Shown: positions 26,975-39,255 of the stretch, in pieces
How the letters are laid out: each line of letters begins with the position of its first letter
Position numbering within the stretch: the first letter of the stretch is position 1
Origin: Chamaecyparis obtusa
Taxonomy: Eukaryota > Streptophyta > Pinopsida > Cupressales > Cupressaceae
Length of the DNA: 64,000 bases
Direction of reading: 5' to 3'
Assembly (NCBI GenBank): GCA_027943335.1
Contig: BSBK01006739.1
Location: 1-64,000 of the forward strand
Notes under the pieces: model-generated
The model's input: only the letters and a program-made list of their open reading frames with translations
The model's database searches: none
What the model was told of the DNA's origin: nothing
Program-made: the position numbers and the translations under genes

Positions 26975-29679
26975 GGATCATTTCACTTCTAGTGTCTTAA
27001 TTACTCGCATAGAACAGGCTGAACATACCCTTTCTTTACAACAATTCAAATAGTTTGGTTGTTTTACATCCATTAAGCTGAAGAGTTTCTCGTTACAAGA
27101 CATTTTTAAAGATAAATTATATACTAAGTTTCATGGGCAATCTAAAGGACAGTGGCAAGTTTGAACCACCATTATGTAATTTGAAACACAAGTTATTTCT
27201 TTCTCTCATTGCATCAACTGCCCCAAAGGATGGGATCGTTGTTAATGGGAGTTACCAAGCAAATTTTGATGGAGAATTGGAAGAAATGAGGCTTATATTG
27301 AATTAGTTTTTTAAAGGTGAAGATGCAAGTAATGATCTAGTACAATGTCTGCATGAGGCTACATGGATATTTGAACTATTTGTTGAGTAGAAAAGTTCTC
27401 TAACACAAGGTCCCCATTTTCAAAGGCCTGGCTTGACATTGATAAGAATGCTTAGATTAAGACACTCACATATCAGGTTTATGCATGCCCCTCTTATCCT
27501 TCAAGTCTCAAAATATTTATCACTATAATCTGAGTTCTGTGATACACATTGGACCTTTCATTGCAAGTCTCATGAGGTGAAACTATAAAAGAGGTACAAG
27601 ATATGAGATCTCAAAAAGATACAACTGACATGAATGATACTGATAATTCAAGTCTGTGTATGTTTATTCACATATTACACCAATGGAGGAGACAATATAA
27701 GGAATCATTTTATATCAAGCCATTTGTGATTGAAACAGATTTGCATTTTTATTTTAAACTGGAACTTACTTTCTAGATATAGGTAGATCGCTTCCCCACC
27801 AATACCATATCAAGATTGAGATGCATAGCCAAGAGCTAGGGCAAGGACACCTATAGTAGTTCAGGTAGATTGAGTATAAGTGTGGAATGAGTCTATGGAA
27901 TACGAGTAGATAAGAGAAGAGATTTAGTCAAATAAATATGCTTGTACGTGCAGTCTTTGTTCAAGGACAAATAATGATGAGAAGGAAATTCCCACTTGTG
28001 TCATGACTCATACCTCCCAAAGGTTGAGGGAGGAAAAAGGAAGGAATGAGCATTCAACATTCAACATGATTATGCCTTGGGACACATAGACCCCCCACCA
28101 TTTACCCTCCATACTCTCACCAAAAATAATTATTGAATAATGATTTCTTCACTCTCGTTTCAAGCTAAGGATATTTTGACCAACTTCCATCCCAATTAGT
28201 ATAAATACATTGATCCTAAGTGATTCGATTCCATTACATGTAGCCCTAAACTAATAAATACAAAACAATTCAAGCATTTTAACCCTAGTCAAAATAATAT
28301 CTCCAAATTGAGAAAAAATTAGTAGTGATGTACCTTAATTATGATATGATTCCATGACAACCCCCTTTGCACTTAGTTCTCTCCTTGTGTTGTCTGTCTC
28401 TTCCAACAACTTGTCTATCAGAAAAATTTTCAAGGTCTTAGTAATTGTCCTTTCCTTCTACGATTCATTTTGAATATTTGTAATTCATAAGAATTGTGAC
28501 TTTTTTAAAAGAAGTGAAAGAAATATTAAAAATGAGAAAATATTGTAGGTTTTTAAGCTTCATCAGCATCAAGTTGTTGATTATTTAGCTCTAAGGAAAG
28601 TTTACTATTTACGATGTACAATCTCCCACAATGTTCAGGGTGTACCCTCACTAATCAAAAATATTATGTGGAGTTTTAAGGGGGCATCCAAATCTGGTTG
28701 GAAGCTTGGTTGCGCTAAAAATGATTGACCAAAAACCTTTGATAATGTTCAAAAAATCACATTAGAAATCAATAATGGTGCTTACAACAAATATTTAGGG
28801 AAAATATATGAACACAATTTCTTTATATTTAATCCAGGGCACATAAAATAATATATACTTGCTAGAAGTTGGAAACCTAGCCAGCAAATTGTAGCAACAC
28901 AAATCCTTGTCAAGAGCAATCATTCCTTTCCAGGTGAGCCCATCCTTGATCCCATTCTGAGGAAAGCATCAAAATACACATATAAGGAAGGGCCTCTGAC
29001 TGGTGAGAGTAAACATGAGAGCTAACATACTGTATATTGTAAAATCAATTCAAGTGCCCATAAACTCAAACCAGAATTTTTCTTTCCAAGCGCGGGGTTT
29101 TTTTCCGGAAGACATGTCGAAAAAACTATTTCCCTCCCTTGCCAAAATGTATTCTTTTGTCTTAATTTTTTATTTGATTAAATTAAGATTATTTTTATTT
29201 TTATTTTAGATAATTAAAATAATACATTAAATTTTTAAGGCAAAAAATTAATTTTGCCTTTTAAAATGTCTTAATTTGCCTTGTTATAATGTAGTAGTGT
29301 TTATTGATCATGCTTATTGTTTCATATTTAATTTTTTAAAAGATGTTTTTAAATAGGGTTTATTTGATATTCTAAATATGTTTGTTTCATGATTTATATC
29401 TGAATCCTCTAGTGTCAAATTCTTTAAAAATCACATGGGGCCACTTGTGTTATCTAATAAAGTGTGAGGGTTTCACTTGGAGGTAAAAGAAAAGAATTTA
29501 AATTTTATCTTACAGAAGTAAAATTGGAAAAGCTAGTACATATTTAATTAAAACCAAGGGTCAAATGTGGCATGCTTGTTTATCAATTCATTATCTCAAA
29601 TAGATTAAATATTTTGTTTGTCTATCACTAGATATTGAATGATATAAATCCTTAGTTTCATATATAGTTAGTGCACAAA
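26975..29679. other. Anonymous interior of the CACTA-like element
   Basis: AT-rich. No exon or repeat that I can support. Confidence 0.3.
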
Positions 29680-29998
29680 AGTCACTAGTTTGGTCATGTT
29701 AATATCAAATTGTATGGAGTAGTCATTTATTCACTCATTTTTGTTTGTGTGACTAATTATTTAGTTGTGTTTTTTACCCGATGACCAAATTGGTCATTTA
29801 TTTAGTCATTTTTATTTTCCTAACCAATTATTTAGTTGTGATTTTACCCGATGACCAAATTGGTCATTTATACTGGTGAATTGTAAAAATTAGTATAATT
29901 TGATCAATTTTAGTCATGTGACTAAAAATTTTAGTCACGTGACTAAAAATTTTAGGCATGTAGTCATTTATTTGCCAAATTCTACTATAGTTGTTGAA
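29680..29998. repeat. GGTCA/AGTCA repeat block ending in a CACTA-like terminus
   Basis: Begins near CACTAGTTTGGTCATG at 29683, contains TGACCAAATTGGTCA twice and GTCACGTGAC once, and ends GCCAAATTCTACTATAG, a decayed version of the terminus at 31316. It may be a small MITE-like relative (about 310 bp) or a duplicated element end. Confidence 0.5.
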
Positions 29999-31024
29999 GG
30001 TCTCATAAATATCTACAAATTTGGAAGAGGGTATTTCATCATAGTAAATCACTCTCATGGTAGGGGAAACAATTGAAATGATATATTTGATTTGATCCCA
30101 AAAGTGATAAGTGGCCACCAAACTTAATCACATTGTTTTCCCTATTGATCTTATAAATTTTATTATTTATTAGATATTAAAAATGTTAAATAAAATTTGG
30201 GTATTATAATTTAAAACTTTTTGTGTAAATATTTAGTATTAAGATATTGATTACTAGGTGATATTAACGACATTAATGAAGGGACAATTTGCATGATTTC
30301 TATTGTGATTAATATTTATTAAGGTGACAATTCTATAAGTCACTTAATTAAATATTAAATATTTATATGCAAGACTCGAGCTTGGTTGAGGAGTTCTGAG
30401 GAGTTTAGGTAGAGAGGGACTTGTTTTTTGCATGTTACATACTAGAGTAATTTTCATTTTCAAAGTGACGTTGGAGTTCAACGTTTTCTAATGATTTAAG
30501 CTTGAATTCTTGTTCTATTTTGTAACTTTATTTTATAATTTGATAAAGGAGAGCTTTTAATGTATCTTTGTAAGAATATGAGTGTCTCTATAGATTAGAA
30601 TTATGCATTGGGGAATGAGTCATAGTCATTGATTATAACTTGATCACTTCCAAGGTTACAAAGGTATCTTTTAAATGCCTTGTATGGACATTGTATTTGT
30701 CGTCTATGATTGATCTAGACAATTATACAATCTCTTATGACGTCTTTGTGCATATAACAGTGTAGATTATAGCTACGAAGATACATAGCTTAGTCTTTAT
30801 AAAAAAAAATAGGTAATAGGTTTAAGGGTTAAATATTTCACGCGTGCAACCAAAATCTAATTTGATTTGAAGATCTAATATTAGATGCAAGTCAAAAAAA
30901 AATTTAGACATGAGATGAGAAACCAATTCAAAATAGTAAGCCATGATTACAAATTTGTTTGATGAAAATATGCTCTCACATTAAATGAATGAAATTGTGG
31001 AACCAAAAAGGAAAAACCCCTCAA
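29999..31024. other. Spacer between two terminal-repeat blocks
   Basis: AT-rich, no gene seen. Confidence 0.3.
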
Positions 31025-31316
31025 ACTATTTATTTAGTCATTTATTTGGTCATTTTACCTGATGACCAAATTGGTCATTTATTTAGTCATTCATTTAGTC
31101 ATTTATTTAGTCATTTTACCCGATGACCAAATTGGTCATTTATTTAGTCATTTATTTAGTCATTTTAGTTGTGATTTTACTCGATGACCAATTTGGTCAT
31201 TTATTTAGTCATTTATTTGCCAAATATGATCATTTTTGGTCATGTGACTAAAAATTTTAGTCACGTGACTAAAAGTTTTAGTCACTTAGTCATTTATTTG
31301 CCAAATTCTACTAGTG
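31025..31316. repeat. Right subterminal repeats and terminus of the CACTA-like element
   Basis: Repeats of TTATTTAGTCA, three copies of TGACCAAATTGGTCA or a one-base variant, and TTTAGTCACGTGACTAAA near 31256-31273. The end is CCAAATTCTACTAGTG, the reverse complement of a perfect CACTA terminus, followed by TAA. Confidence 0.7.
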
Positions 31317-31332
31317 TAACGAGGTTCATGTA

Positions 31333-32189
31333 TGATGAAGGGTGCTCCCCTTAATACCACAAACACATAACAGAAAAAGAGAAACAACAACAATAATATG
31401 CAAGAACAAAAAAATTGGCTTCTTATTATCTCCACAAATGTGGAATTACAAACTTTCAGAATTACAATATGCAAAGCCACATGGGCATTCCCTTACAATA
31501 TTCTGTAGGACAAAGCCTCGAACTATTACCCAGAACTATTCTGAACTATTCTGAACTGCCTAAGACAATAATACAGCCTTCCTTATATAGGCAATTTTCC
31601 ACCGCCTGGGAAGGTTCCAGAATTTTAGCCAATAAGGCCGACCAACTTAGAATTATTTTATTTTACATTTTATTACATCATAGTCGGCTCAAGATAACCT
31701 TTGAAACCCGAACAAAAATTTTGAAGAAAATTATTTTTCACCATTTCAGGTGGCCCAACTTTCGAAGGCCATAAGTCATCACCAGTTGACCCACTCGGCT
31801 ATTATAACCCCATTTCGGAAACGCCACGAAGTGCTCTACAGGCTTGACCCGCGCAAGCACCCGTCACCCAAATTTTTGACCTCATCCGGGGCCTCTAAAG
31901 CCTTCAAAACTGAGTTCAAAGTTTCTGTACCCTGCTGCCAATACCAAAAATCTTCAATATCTTCCAATATACACTTGATCTGGCAATGAAACTTTACTGG
32001 CAGACTTATATGACCAAAATGAACCTCCAAGAAAGAAATCAGATCATTCTGAGCACATACAAAAATTACCAAAAATAGTAACTTTCCATAAATAGCAGCT
32101 CTGCACAAAATAGCCCTTATTGAATACAAAAACAAAAATATTTTTGGGTGATGCAAGATTGCTCTTACACCCAGGATGCTCCTGCATCA
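31333..32189 (-). repeat. 3' LTR of the gypsy element
   Basis: 857 bp. In element orientation it starts TGATGCAGGAGCATCC and ends CTTCATCA. A TATA-type box, CTATATAAGG, lies on the minus strand at 31581-31590. Confidence 0.95.
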
Positions 32190-32227
32190 GACACCTGGGG
32201 TAATTTGAGAAGTGACCCTGTCACGAC

Positions 32228-33508
32228 TCAGGTGTGCAGAGGAAAACCAAGACGGCTAACCTCCTCCTTTGTCAGCCATGATGACTCTTCAACAGGTCGT
32301 CCTTTCCACTTGACCAGATATTCTTCATATGTCATGTTCCTTGTGCTTCTACCAGCACGATTGTCCAGTATATCTTCGATCTCCTTAGTGTCTGAACTAG
32401 TTGCTGGAATACTCCACTGTGCTACTGTAACCTCATCTTCAACACCTCCTTCGTGATACTCTGTCAAATCTGAAATGTTAAACACTGGTGAAATATTCAG
32501 CTCACTAGGCAATTCTACCTCATATGCATTTCCTGAATCATGCTTCTTCAGTATCTTACATGGCCCAAACTTCTTCATTTTCAGCTTGTTATATGTACCA
32601 ACTGGAAACCGCTCCTTCCGCAAATGAACCATGACTTCATCACCAACCTGAAATTCCTTATACCTCCTTTTCTCATCTGCCTTAGCCTTATACTGTGCAT
32701 TCATTTTGGTAATATGCTTCCTCACCTCCTCATGGATGTTCTTCAAGTGTTCTGCAAAATCTTCAGCTTCAGCACTACTTATTTCTCCTTTATCTATCTT
32801 CCTCAATTCAGATGCATTTCTTGGACTACTTCCATATACAATCTGGAATGGTGATTTACCAGTGCTCCTGTTGACAGAATTATTGTATGCAAATTCCGCC
32901 TGTGGTAAAATCAAATCCCATCCCATTGGCTTATCTCCAACCAAACATCTCAGCAAATTTCCCAAAGTCCTATTCACCACCTCTGTCTGTCCATCAGTCT
33001 GGGGATGATGTGATGAACTGAACTTCAAATCTGTCTTCAACTTCTTCCACAATGTACGCCAGAAATATCCAACAAACTTAGTATCTCGATCTGAAACTAT
33101 GGTCTTTGGCAAACCATGAAGTCTCACTACTTCTCTGAAAAACAATTTTGCTATATGAACAGCATCATTAGTCTTCTTGCAGGGAATGAAATGTGTCATC
33201 TTCGAAAATCTGTCAACTACTACAAAAATTGAATCGTGTCCCCACTGTGTTCTCGGTAAACCAAGAACAAAGTCCATGCTGATATCCTCCCAAGGCTTCT
33301 CTGGTACAGGTAATGGCTGATACAACCCTATATTCTGCTTCACTCCTTTCGCCATCTGACATACTCTGCAACTCTGTACAAACTTCTTCACATCTTGCTG
33401 CAACTGTGGCCAATAATAATTCTCACTAACCAAACCAAGGGTTTTATCACGACCAAAATGTCCAGCCAATCCTCCGCTATGCTTCTCCTTGATGAGATTC
33501 TCCCTCAT
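32228..33508 (-). pseudogene. pol: gypsy integrase with C-terminal chromodomain
   Basis: 426 open codons. The N-terminal zinc-binding HHCC motif (H..GGLAGHFG ... CRVCQ) comes first. The catalytic core has D in MDFVLGLP, D in IVSDRDTKF and E in GQTEVVNRTLG. The GPF/Y-like module follows (VGTYNKLKMKKFGPCKI). The C-terminal chromodomain (EEYLVKWKGRPVEESSWL) places the element among chromoviruses; chromodomains of this kind bind histone marks and steer integration. It ends at TGA 32228-32230. This last third has no internal stop. The clade within chromoviruses is not determined. Confidence 0.95.
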
Positions 33509-33514
33509 AGAACT

Positions 33515-34391
33515 TCATGGAATGCACAACTGACTCCCTCTGAATAACATATCATCCTGGATGATGAAATCCAACCATTTCGTCCTGTCTAGAGTAACAG
33601 GTTCTGTACAAGCTTTCCAAGCTTCACCAAAATCAGGATCCTCTGGATATAAATTCTTGAGTTCCTTGAACCCAACCACTTCAATCTGCATTTGTGTCAG
33701 CAATAGTTGCCTTCTGCTAAGAGCATCTGCAACCCTATTAGACTTTCCACTCCTGTGTTTCAAAACAAATGTATAACTCTGCAAAAACTCAACCCATTTC
33801 AAATGCCTTTGATTCAATTTTCCTTGACTATTCAAATATTGCAAAGCTTGATGATCAGTATACAAAACAAACTCCTTAGGAAGCAGATAATGTCTCCACT
33901 TCTTTAATGCCTGAACTATAGCATAAAATTCTTGATCATAAACAGAATACTTCCTCTTGGCATCATTTAACTTCTCACTGAAATACGCAACAGGTTTACC
34001 TTCTTGGCTCATAACAGCTCCTATTGCAGTACCACTAGCATCACAATCTACTTGAAACACCTTATTAAAATTTGGAAGTGCTAAAACAGGTTGTTCTGTA
34101 ACTTTTTGTTTCAATAATTGAAAACTCTTTTCTGCCCCATTAGTCCACTTAAACTCTTTTCTATCCCCTCTCATTGTTTCAGTCAAGGTTCCACAAATAC
34201 TGCTAAAATTTCTGATAAACTTTCTGTAAAAGCTAGCTAGACCATGAAAAGATCTTACCTCAGTAGCATTCCTTGGAGTAGGTCATTCAAGAATAGCCTG
34301 TACCTTCTCTGGGTCCATTTTTAGACCTTCTCCTGAAACTACAAATCCCAAATACACTAACTCTTTCTTCACAAAACTGCACTTCTTCAAA
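33515..34391 (-). pseudogene. pol: gypsy reverse transcriptase thumb and RNase H
   Basis: After the frameshift the product runs through a TGA at 34283-34285 (ILE-stop-PTP, normally TGG) into RSFHGLASFYRKFI and RNase H: VDCDASGTAIGAVMSQ, YSVYDQEFYAIVQALKKWRH and YTDHQALQYL carry the catalytic acids. It ends at TGA 33515-33517 (LCIP-stop-SSMREN; CGA would restore Arg). Confidence 0.93.
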
Positions 34392-36158
34392 TTAATCAAC
34401 AATTTCTCTTCTCAACTTCTCAAATACCATACGAATATGCATCATATGCTCATCCAATGTCTTACTAAAGATCAAAATATCATCTAGGTAAACAATGACA
34501 AACTTACCCAGAAATTCTTTCAGAACCTCGTTCATGAGCCGCATGAAAGTGCTCGGTGCATTGGTTAGCCCAAAAGGCATGACTAACCACTCATACAGTC
34601 CTTCCTTTATCTTGAAGGTAGTCTTCCATTCATCTCCTTCTCTGATCCGAATCTGATGATATCCACTTTTCAGATCTATCTTTGAAAAATACACAGCTCC
34701 ACTCAAACAGTCCATAATATCATCCATTCGTGGCAATGGAAACCTGTACTTGATTATGATCTTGTTTATTGCCCTAGAATCTGTACACATCCTCCACTCT
34801 CCATTCTTCTTTGGTGCTAATACCGCTAGTACAGCACAGGGACTCAGACTCTCTCGAATCAACCCCTTCTGTAACAGTTCATGTACTTGTCTGTTCAACT
34901 CCTCACTTTCTGCAGGTGTCATTCTGTGTGCTGCCTTATTCGGCAAACTCGCTCCTGGGATCAAGTCCATCTGATGACTGATCTTCCTGACTGGTGGTAA
35001 TCCATCAGGCACGTTATCGGATACAATATCCTGAAACTCATTCAACAAATCTACAACTTCTACAGGAACATCTTCTACTTCCTCTTTACTAGCTTTTGGA
35101 ATTAAAGCAAAACATACATGCTCATGCCTCATACCATCTAGGAAATTTCTTCCATCAACAAAAGTTATCCTTGCATTACCACATACCTTTTCTTCAGTCT
35201 CCTTCAATGGTTTTAGCTTATGTCGCACTCCATCCTTTGTCAGGGAATAGGTATTCGCACGACCATCATGTACAGCACATCTGTCAAACTGCCATGGTCT
35301 ACCCAACAACATATGACATGCATCCATAGATATGATATCACACAGTACCTCATCTTGGTATCCGCCAATCTTGAACTTCACCAGGCATTGTTCATTGACC
35401 ATGACCTTGTGGTCATCCTGTACCCAGGCAATCTGATATGGATGTGGGTGTTTCTGTCTCTTGAGCTTCAACTTTGTCACCATCTCTTCTGACACCAAAT
35501 TGTCAGTGCTTCCACTATCAATAATCACATCACAACATTTACCTTCACACTTGCACCTGGTGTGAAACAGGCTCCTCCTTTGCTCAGGTTCATTCTCACC
35601 ACTCAACAAGACTCTTCTGTTAATCAACGTTTCTCCTCTTTCAGCATCTTCAGAATTTGATGACCTGGCATCTTCATCTACATGTGCAACTCTGGCCTGG
35701 CCTTCATTTCTCCTGTCTGTTCTGCCTTGGCGCTGAGGACATTCAAATGCCCTATGACCTTCTTCTCCACAGTGAAAACATGTTCCACAGAAGCCACCTC
35801 TTCCAGATCCTTGTCCTCTTCCTCTTCCTCTTTGATCTCTATTATTCTGATCTTGGAAGTGATTGGAATTATTTCCTCACTGATTCTGACTGCTACTGGC
35901 CTCATCCTTCTTTTTCGGATCTTCATTTCAGCCACCATATGACCGTCCACCAGATCGTCCACCGCGACCTCTTCCGTTTTGTCTACTCTCAAACTTCTTG
36001 TTCAGCTTTTCCTCTACTTTTAGGGCAAACTGGTATGCCTCTTCAATACTGTTCATTCGAACCAGATTCAGCTCCTCCTGAATGCTTGGCCTTAACCCAT
36101 TAAGGTATCGGGCAACTTTCTCATTATCGGCTTCTGCATGGCCTGTTCTGATGAGAAG
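34392..36158 (-). pseudogene. pol: gypsy gag zinc knuckle, protease and reverse transcriptase
   Basis: Continues the gag frame with TGA stops at 35928-35930 and 35877-35879. The CCHC knuckle (CFHCGEEGHRAFEC) is at 35739-35780. The aspartic protease motif IIDSGSTDNLV starts near 35525. Reverse transcriptase motifs follow in order: MCTDSRAINK, FSKIDLKSGYHQIRI, MPFGLTNAPSTFM and VYLDDILIFS with the YLDD active site. The frame breaks near 34392-34406, where REIVD and a stop appear instead of the expected basic helix; two bases are missing, or one was gained. Confidence 0.93.
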
Positions 36159-36734
36159 TCAATAGAACTCCTCTGTATACTCCTGAACAGATCTTCCTGC
36201 TTGCTTCAAACTCTGCATTTTCTTCAGTAGGTCAAGCTCATAATCAACAGGAATGAACTGTCGCTTCAATTTATCCACCATCTGATCCCATCTTGTGATT
36301 TTATCTTTCCCTCTTCTATTTCGCTCCAACTGAATTTCTTGCCACCAGATCTTCGCATGACCTTTCAATCTGGCCTTCGCAAATTTGACCCTATCAGGAT
36401 CGTCAACATCTTCATACTCAAAATATTCTTCACATTCATTGATCCAGTCGATCAATTCTTCTGGGTTAAGATTTCCAGAAAATGTAGGAACCTCAATCTT
36501 AGGTCTTTTCCCAATCTTGGAAATCGCCCGAAAAAGTCTTTCTTCCTCCTGGTTCACAATTTCAACTTCTCCTTCTTGATATTCTTCTTCGGCTTCATCC
36601 TCGCTTTCGTCTCTGATATTAAGATTCATTCCTCTGTGAATCTCTTCTTGCAATGCTCGCACTTGTCTCTGTAGCTCTCTAACCTCAGGTGTCACAGCAC
36701 CAGCTCTTCCGCCACGTTCTCTTCGTGGAGGCAT
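36159..36734 (-). pseudogene. gag: gypsy gag, N-terminal and capsid part
   Basis: The likely start is the ATG at 36734 (MPPRRERGG); an upstream in-frame ATG at 36809 would add 25 residues that look like leader. A coiled-coil-like stretch (VRELQRQVRALQEEI) is followed by an acidic linker and the Retrotrans_gag capsid domain (PTFSGNLNPEELIDWINECE ... LKGHAKIWWQ ... DYELDLLKKMQSLKQ). It stops at a TGA (36159-36161) in EEFY-stop-LLIRTG, where CGA (Arg) would keep the frame. The frame then continues as pol. Confidence 0.9.
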
Positions 36735-36822
36735 TTTCACGATGCGCGCTGAAACCCTAACCACGGTCCTGGTGCAAACTGCCTCACAGTCGGCAATCTG
36801 TTTACACACTCAAGAAAACCTA

Positions 36823-36834
36823 GCTCTGATACCA
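36823..36834 (-). other. Primer binding site, tRNA-iMet type
   Basis: TGGTATCAGAGC on the minus strand, two bases inside the 5' LTR. It is complementary to the 3' end of initiator methionine tRNA, the usual primer of plant gypsy and copia elements. Confidence 0.95.
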
Positions 36835-36836
36835 CT

Positions 36837-37693
36837 TGATGAAGGGTGCTCCCCTTAATACCACAAACACATAACAGAAAAAGAGAAACAACAATAATAA
36901 TATGCAAGAACAGAAAAATTGGCTTCTTATTATCTCCACAAATGTGGAATTACAAACTTTCAGAATTACAATATGCAAAGCCACATGGGCATTCCCTTAC
37001 AATATTCTGTAGGACAAAGCCTCGAACTATTACCCAGAACTATTCTGAACTATTCTGAACCGCCTAAGACAATAATACAGCCTTCCTTATATAGGCAATT
37101 TTCCACCGCCTGGGAAGGTTCCAGAATTTTAGCCAATAAGGCCGACCAACTTAGAATGATTTTATTTTACATTTTATTACATCATAGTCGGCTCAAGATA
37201 ACCTTTGAAACCCGAACAGAAATTTTGAAGAAAATTATTTTTCACCATTTCAGGTGGCCCAACTTCCGAAGACCATAAGTCATCACCAGTTGACCCACTC
37301 GGCTATTATAACCCCATTTTGGAAACGCCACGAAGTGCTCTACAGGCTTGACCCATGCAAGGGCTCATCACCCAAATTTTTGACCTCATCCGGGGCCTCT
37401 AAAGCCTTCAAAACTGAGTTCAAAGTTTCTGTACCCTGCTGCCAATACCGAAAATCTTCAATATCTTCCAATATACACTTGATCTGGCAATGAAACTTTA
37501 CTGGCAGACTTATATGACCAAAATGAACCTCCAAGAAAGAAATCAGATCATTCTGAGCACATACGAAAATTACCAAAAATAGTAACTTTCCATAAATAGC
37601 AGCTCTGCACAAAATAGCCCTTATTGAATACAAAAACAAAAATATTTTTGGGTGATGCAAGATTGCTCTTACACCCAGGATGCTCCTGCATCA
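36837..37693 (-). repeat. 5' LTR of the gypsy element
   Basis: 857 bp, the partner of 31333-32189. The TATA-type box CTATATAAGG lies at 37085-37094 on the minus strand. Six of the roughly 16 LTR differences fall within about 15 bp, near 37352-37366. Confidence 0.95.
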
Positions 37694-37698
37694 ATGTA

Positions 37699-39165
37699 TT
37701 AAGTCGAAATAGGTGCTAATTAGTTCTAATTAAGTCTAATTAGGTGCTAATTGGTTCTAATAGGTCATATTAGGTCCTAATTGGTTCTAATTGAGTCTAA
37801 TTAGGTGCTAATTAGTTCTAATAGGTCATATTAGGTCCTAATTGGTTCTAATTGGGTCTAATTAGGTCTAATTGGTCCTAATTGAGTCTAATTAGGTGCT
37901 AATTTGTTCTAATTGAGTCTAATTAGGTTCTAATAGGTCATATTATGTCCTAATTAGTTCTAATTGAGTCTAATTAGGTGCTAATTAGTTCTAATAGATC
38001 ATATTAGGTCCTAATTGGTTCTAATTGAGTCTAATTAGGTCCTAATTAGTTCTAATTGGTCCTAATTGGTTCTAATTGGTCCTAATTGGTTCTAATTAGT
38101 CCTAATTGGTCCTAATTGAGTCATATTAGGTCCTAATTGGTTCTAATTGAGTCTAATTAGGTGTTAATTGGTTCTAATAGGTCATATTAGTTCCTAATTG
38201 GTTCTAATTGAGTCTAATTAGGTGCTAATTGGTTCTAATAGGTCATATTAGGTCCTAATAGGTCCTAATTTGTTCTAATTGAGTCTAATTAGGTCATATT
38301 AGTCCTAACTGGTCCTAATTGAATCATATTAGGTCCTAATTGGTTCTAATTGAGTCTAATTAGGTCATATTAGTCCTAATTGGTCCTAATTGAGTCATAT
38401 TAGATCCTAATTGGTTCTAATTGAGTCTAATTATGTGCTAATTGGTTCTAATAGGTCATATTAGGTCCTAATTGGTTCTAATTGAGTCTAATTAGGTGCT
38501 AATTGGTTCTAATTAGTCTTAATTGGTCTTAATAGGTCTAATTGGGTCTAATTAGGTTAGGTAATTAGGTCTAATTGGTCTTAATAGGTCCTAGTCAGAT
38601 CTAGTTAGGTCTAATAGGTACTAATAGCTCATAGTTAGGTCTAGTTAGGTCTAATAGGTGCTAATAGGTCCTAATACCCATTTAGTTAGGTCTAATTAGT
38701 AGATAGTTAAACCTCTAATTGGTCGAGGACTAATACATGTCTGATTGGTCCTAATAGGTCAGGTAATTGGTCCTAATTGGTCTAATAGGTCCTAGTTAGG
38801 TAGATAGTTAGATTGAATTGGTCCTAATTGGTCTAATAGGACCAAATAGATCTATAGTTAGGTCTAGTTAAGTCTAATAGGTCCTAATTGTTCCTAATAG
38901 GTCCTAATTGGTCTAGTTACCTGTCTAATTGGTCCTAATAGGTCTAGCTAGGTTTAGTTAGGTCTATTTGGACCTAATAGGTCCTAATACATCTAATTGG
39001 TCAGACTAACAAGACCTAATAGGTCTAATTGGTCCTGATAGGTCCTAGTTAGGTCTACTTGGTTCTAATAGGTCTAGTTAGGTCTAGTTAGACCTCTAAT
39101 TGGTCTTAATAGGTCCTAATTGCTAATAATTAGTCTTATTGGGTCTAATTAGCTCTAAAATTAGG
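37699..39165. repeat. CTAATTRG decamer array with about 61-bp higher-order unit
   Basis: About 1.47 kb built of 10-11 bp units such as CTAATTGGTT, CTAATTGAGT, CTAATTAGGTG, CTAATAGGTC and ATATTAGGTC. In the left part, six units recur in fixed order as a roughly 61-bp higher-order repeat; the right part is more scrambled. It lies in the first intron of the outer transposase, between the gypsy element and exon 1. Confidence 0.9.
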
Positions 39166-39255
39166 TATGACAATATCACATTTACCTGATGAACATTAAG
39201 ACAAGTCTTGACCATTGAAACTTAAAATATCTAGAGAGAAACAACTTAGACATAC

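Larger units (their letters stand above)
31333..37693 (-). mobile_element. Chromodomain Ty3/gypsy LTR retrotransposon, full length, mutated
   Basis: A complete element in minus orientation: 857-bp LTRs at both ends (TG...CA), 5-bp target duplication ATGTA at 31328-31332 and 37694-37698, a tRNA-iMet primer site next to the 5' LTR, and a single gag-pol frame with CCHC, protease, reverse transcriptase, RNase H, integrase and a C-terminal chromodomain (chromovirus type). By eye the LTRs differ at about 16 of 857 positions (about 98% identical), so insertion was fairly recent. The coding frame has five premature TGA codons and one frameshift, so this copy cannot make its proteins. It lies 16 bp right of the CACTA-like element, in the first intron of the outer transposase. 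Confidence 0.97.

Noticed and set aside
31342..32156. Open frames of 70-119 codons in the LTRs, repeated at 36846-37660
   Set aside because: They are LTR sequence, identical in both LTRs, and the real coding strand of the element lies elsewhere.
32540..36674. Plus-strand frames inside the gypsy element
   Set aside because: They are shadows of gag-pol on the minus strand.
37699..39165. Possible CRISPR-like array
   Set aside because: Units of 10-11 bp with no spacers in a plant nuclear context: a tandem repeat, not a CRISPR.
37699..39165. Interstitial telomere array
   Set aside because: TTAGG words occur, but the unit is CTAATTRG-type and not TTTAGGG.
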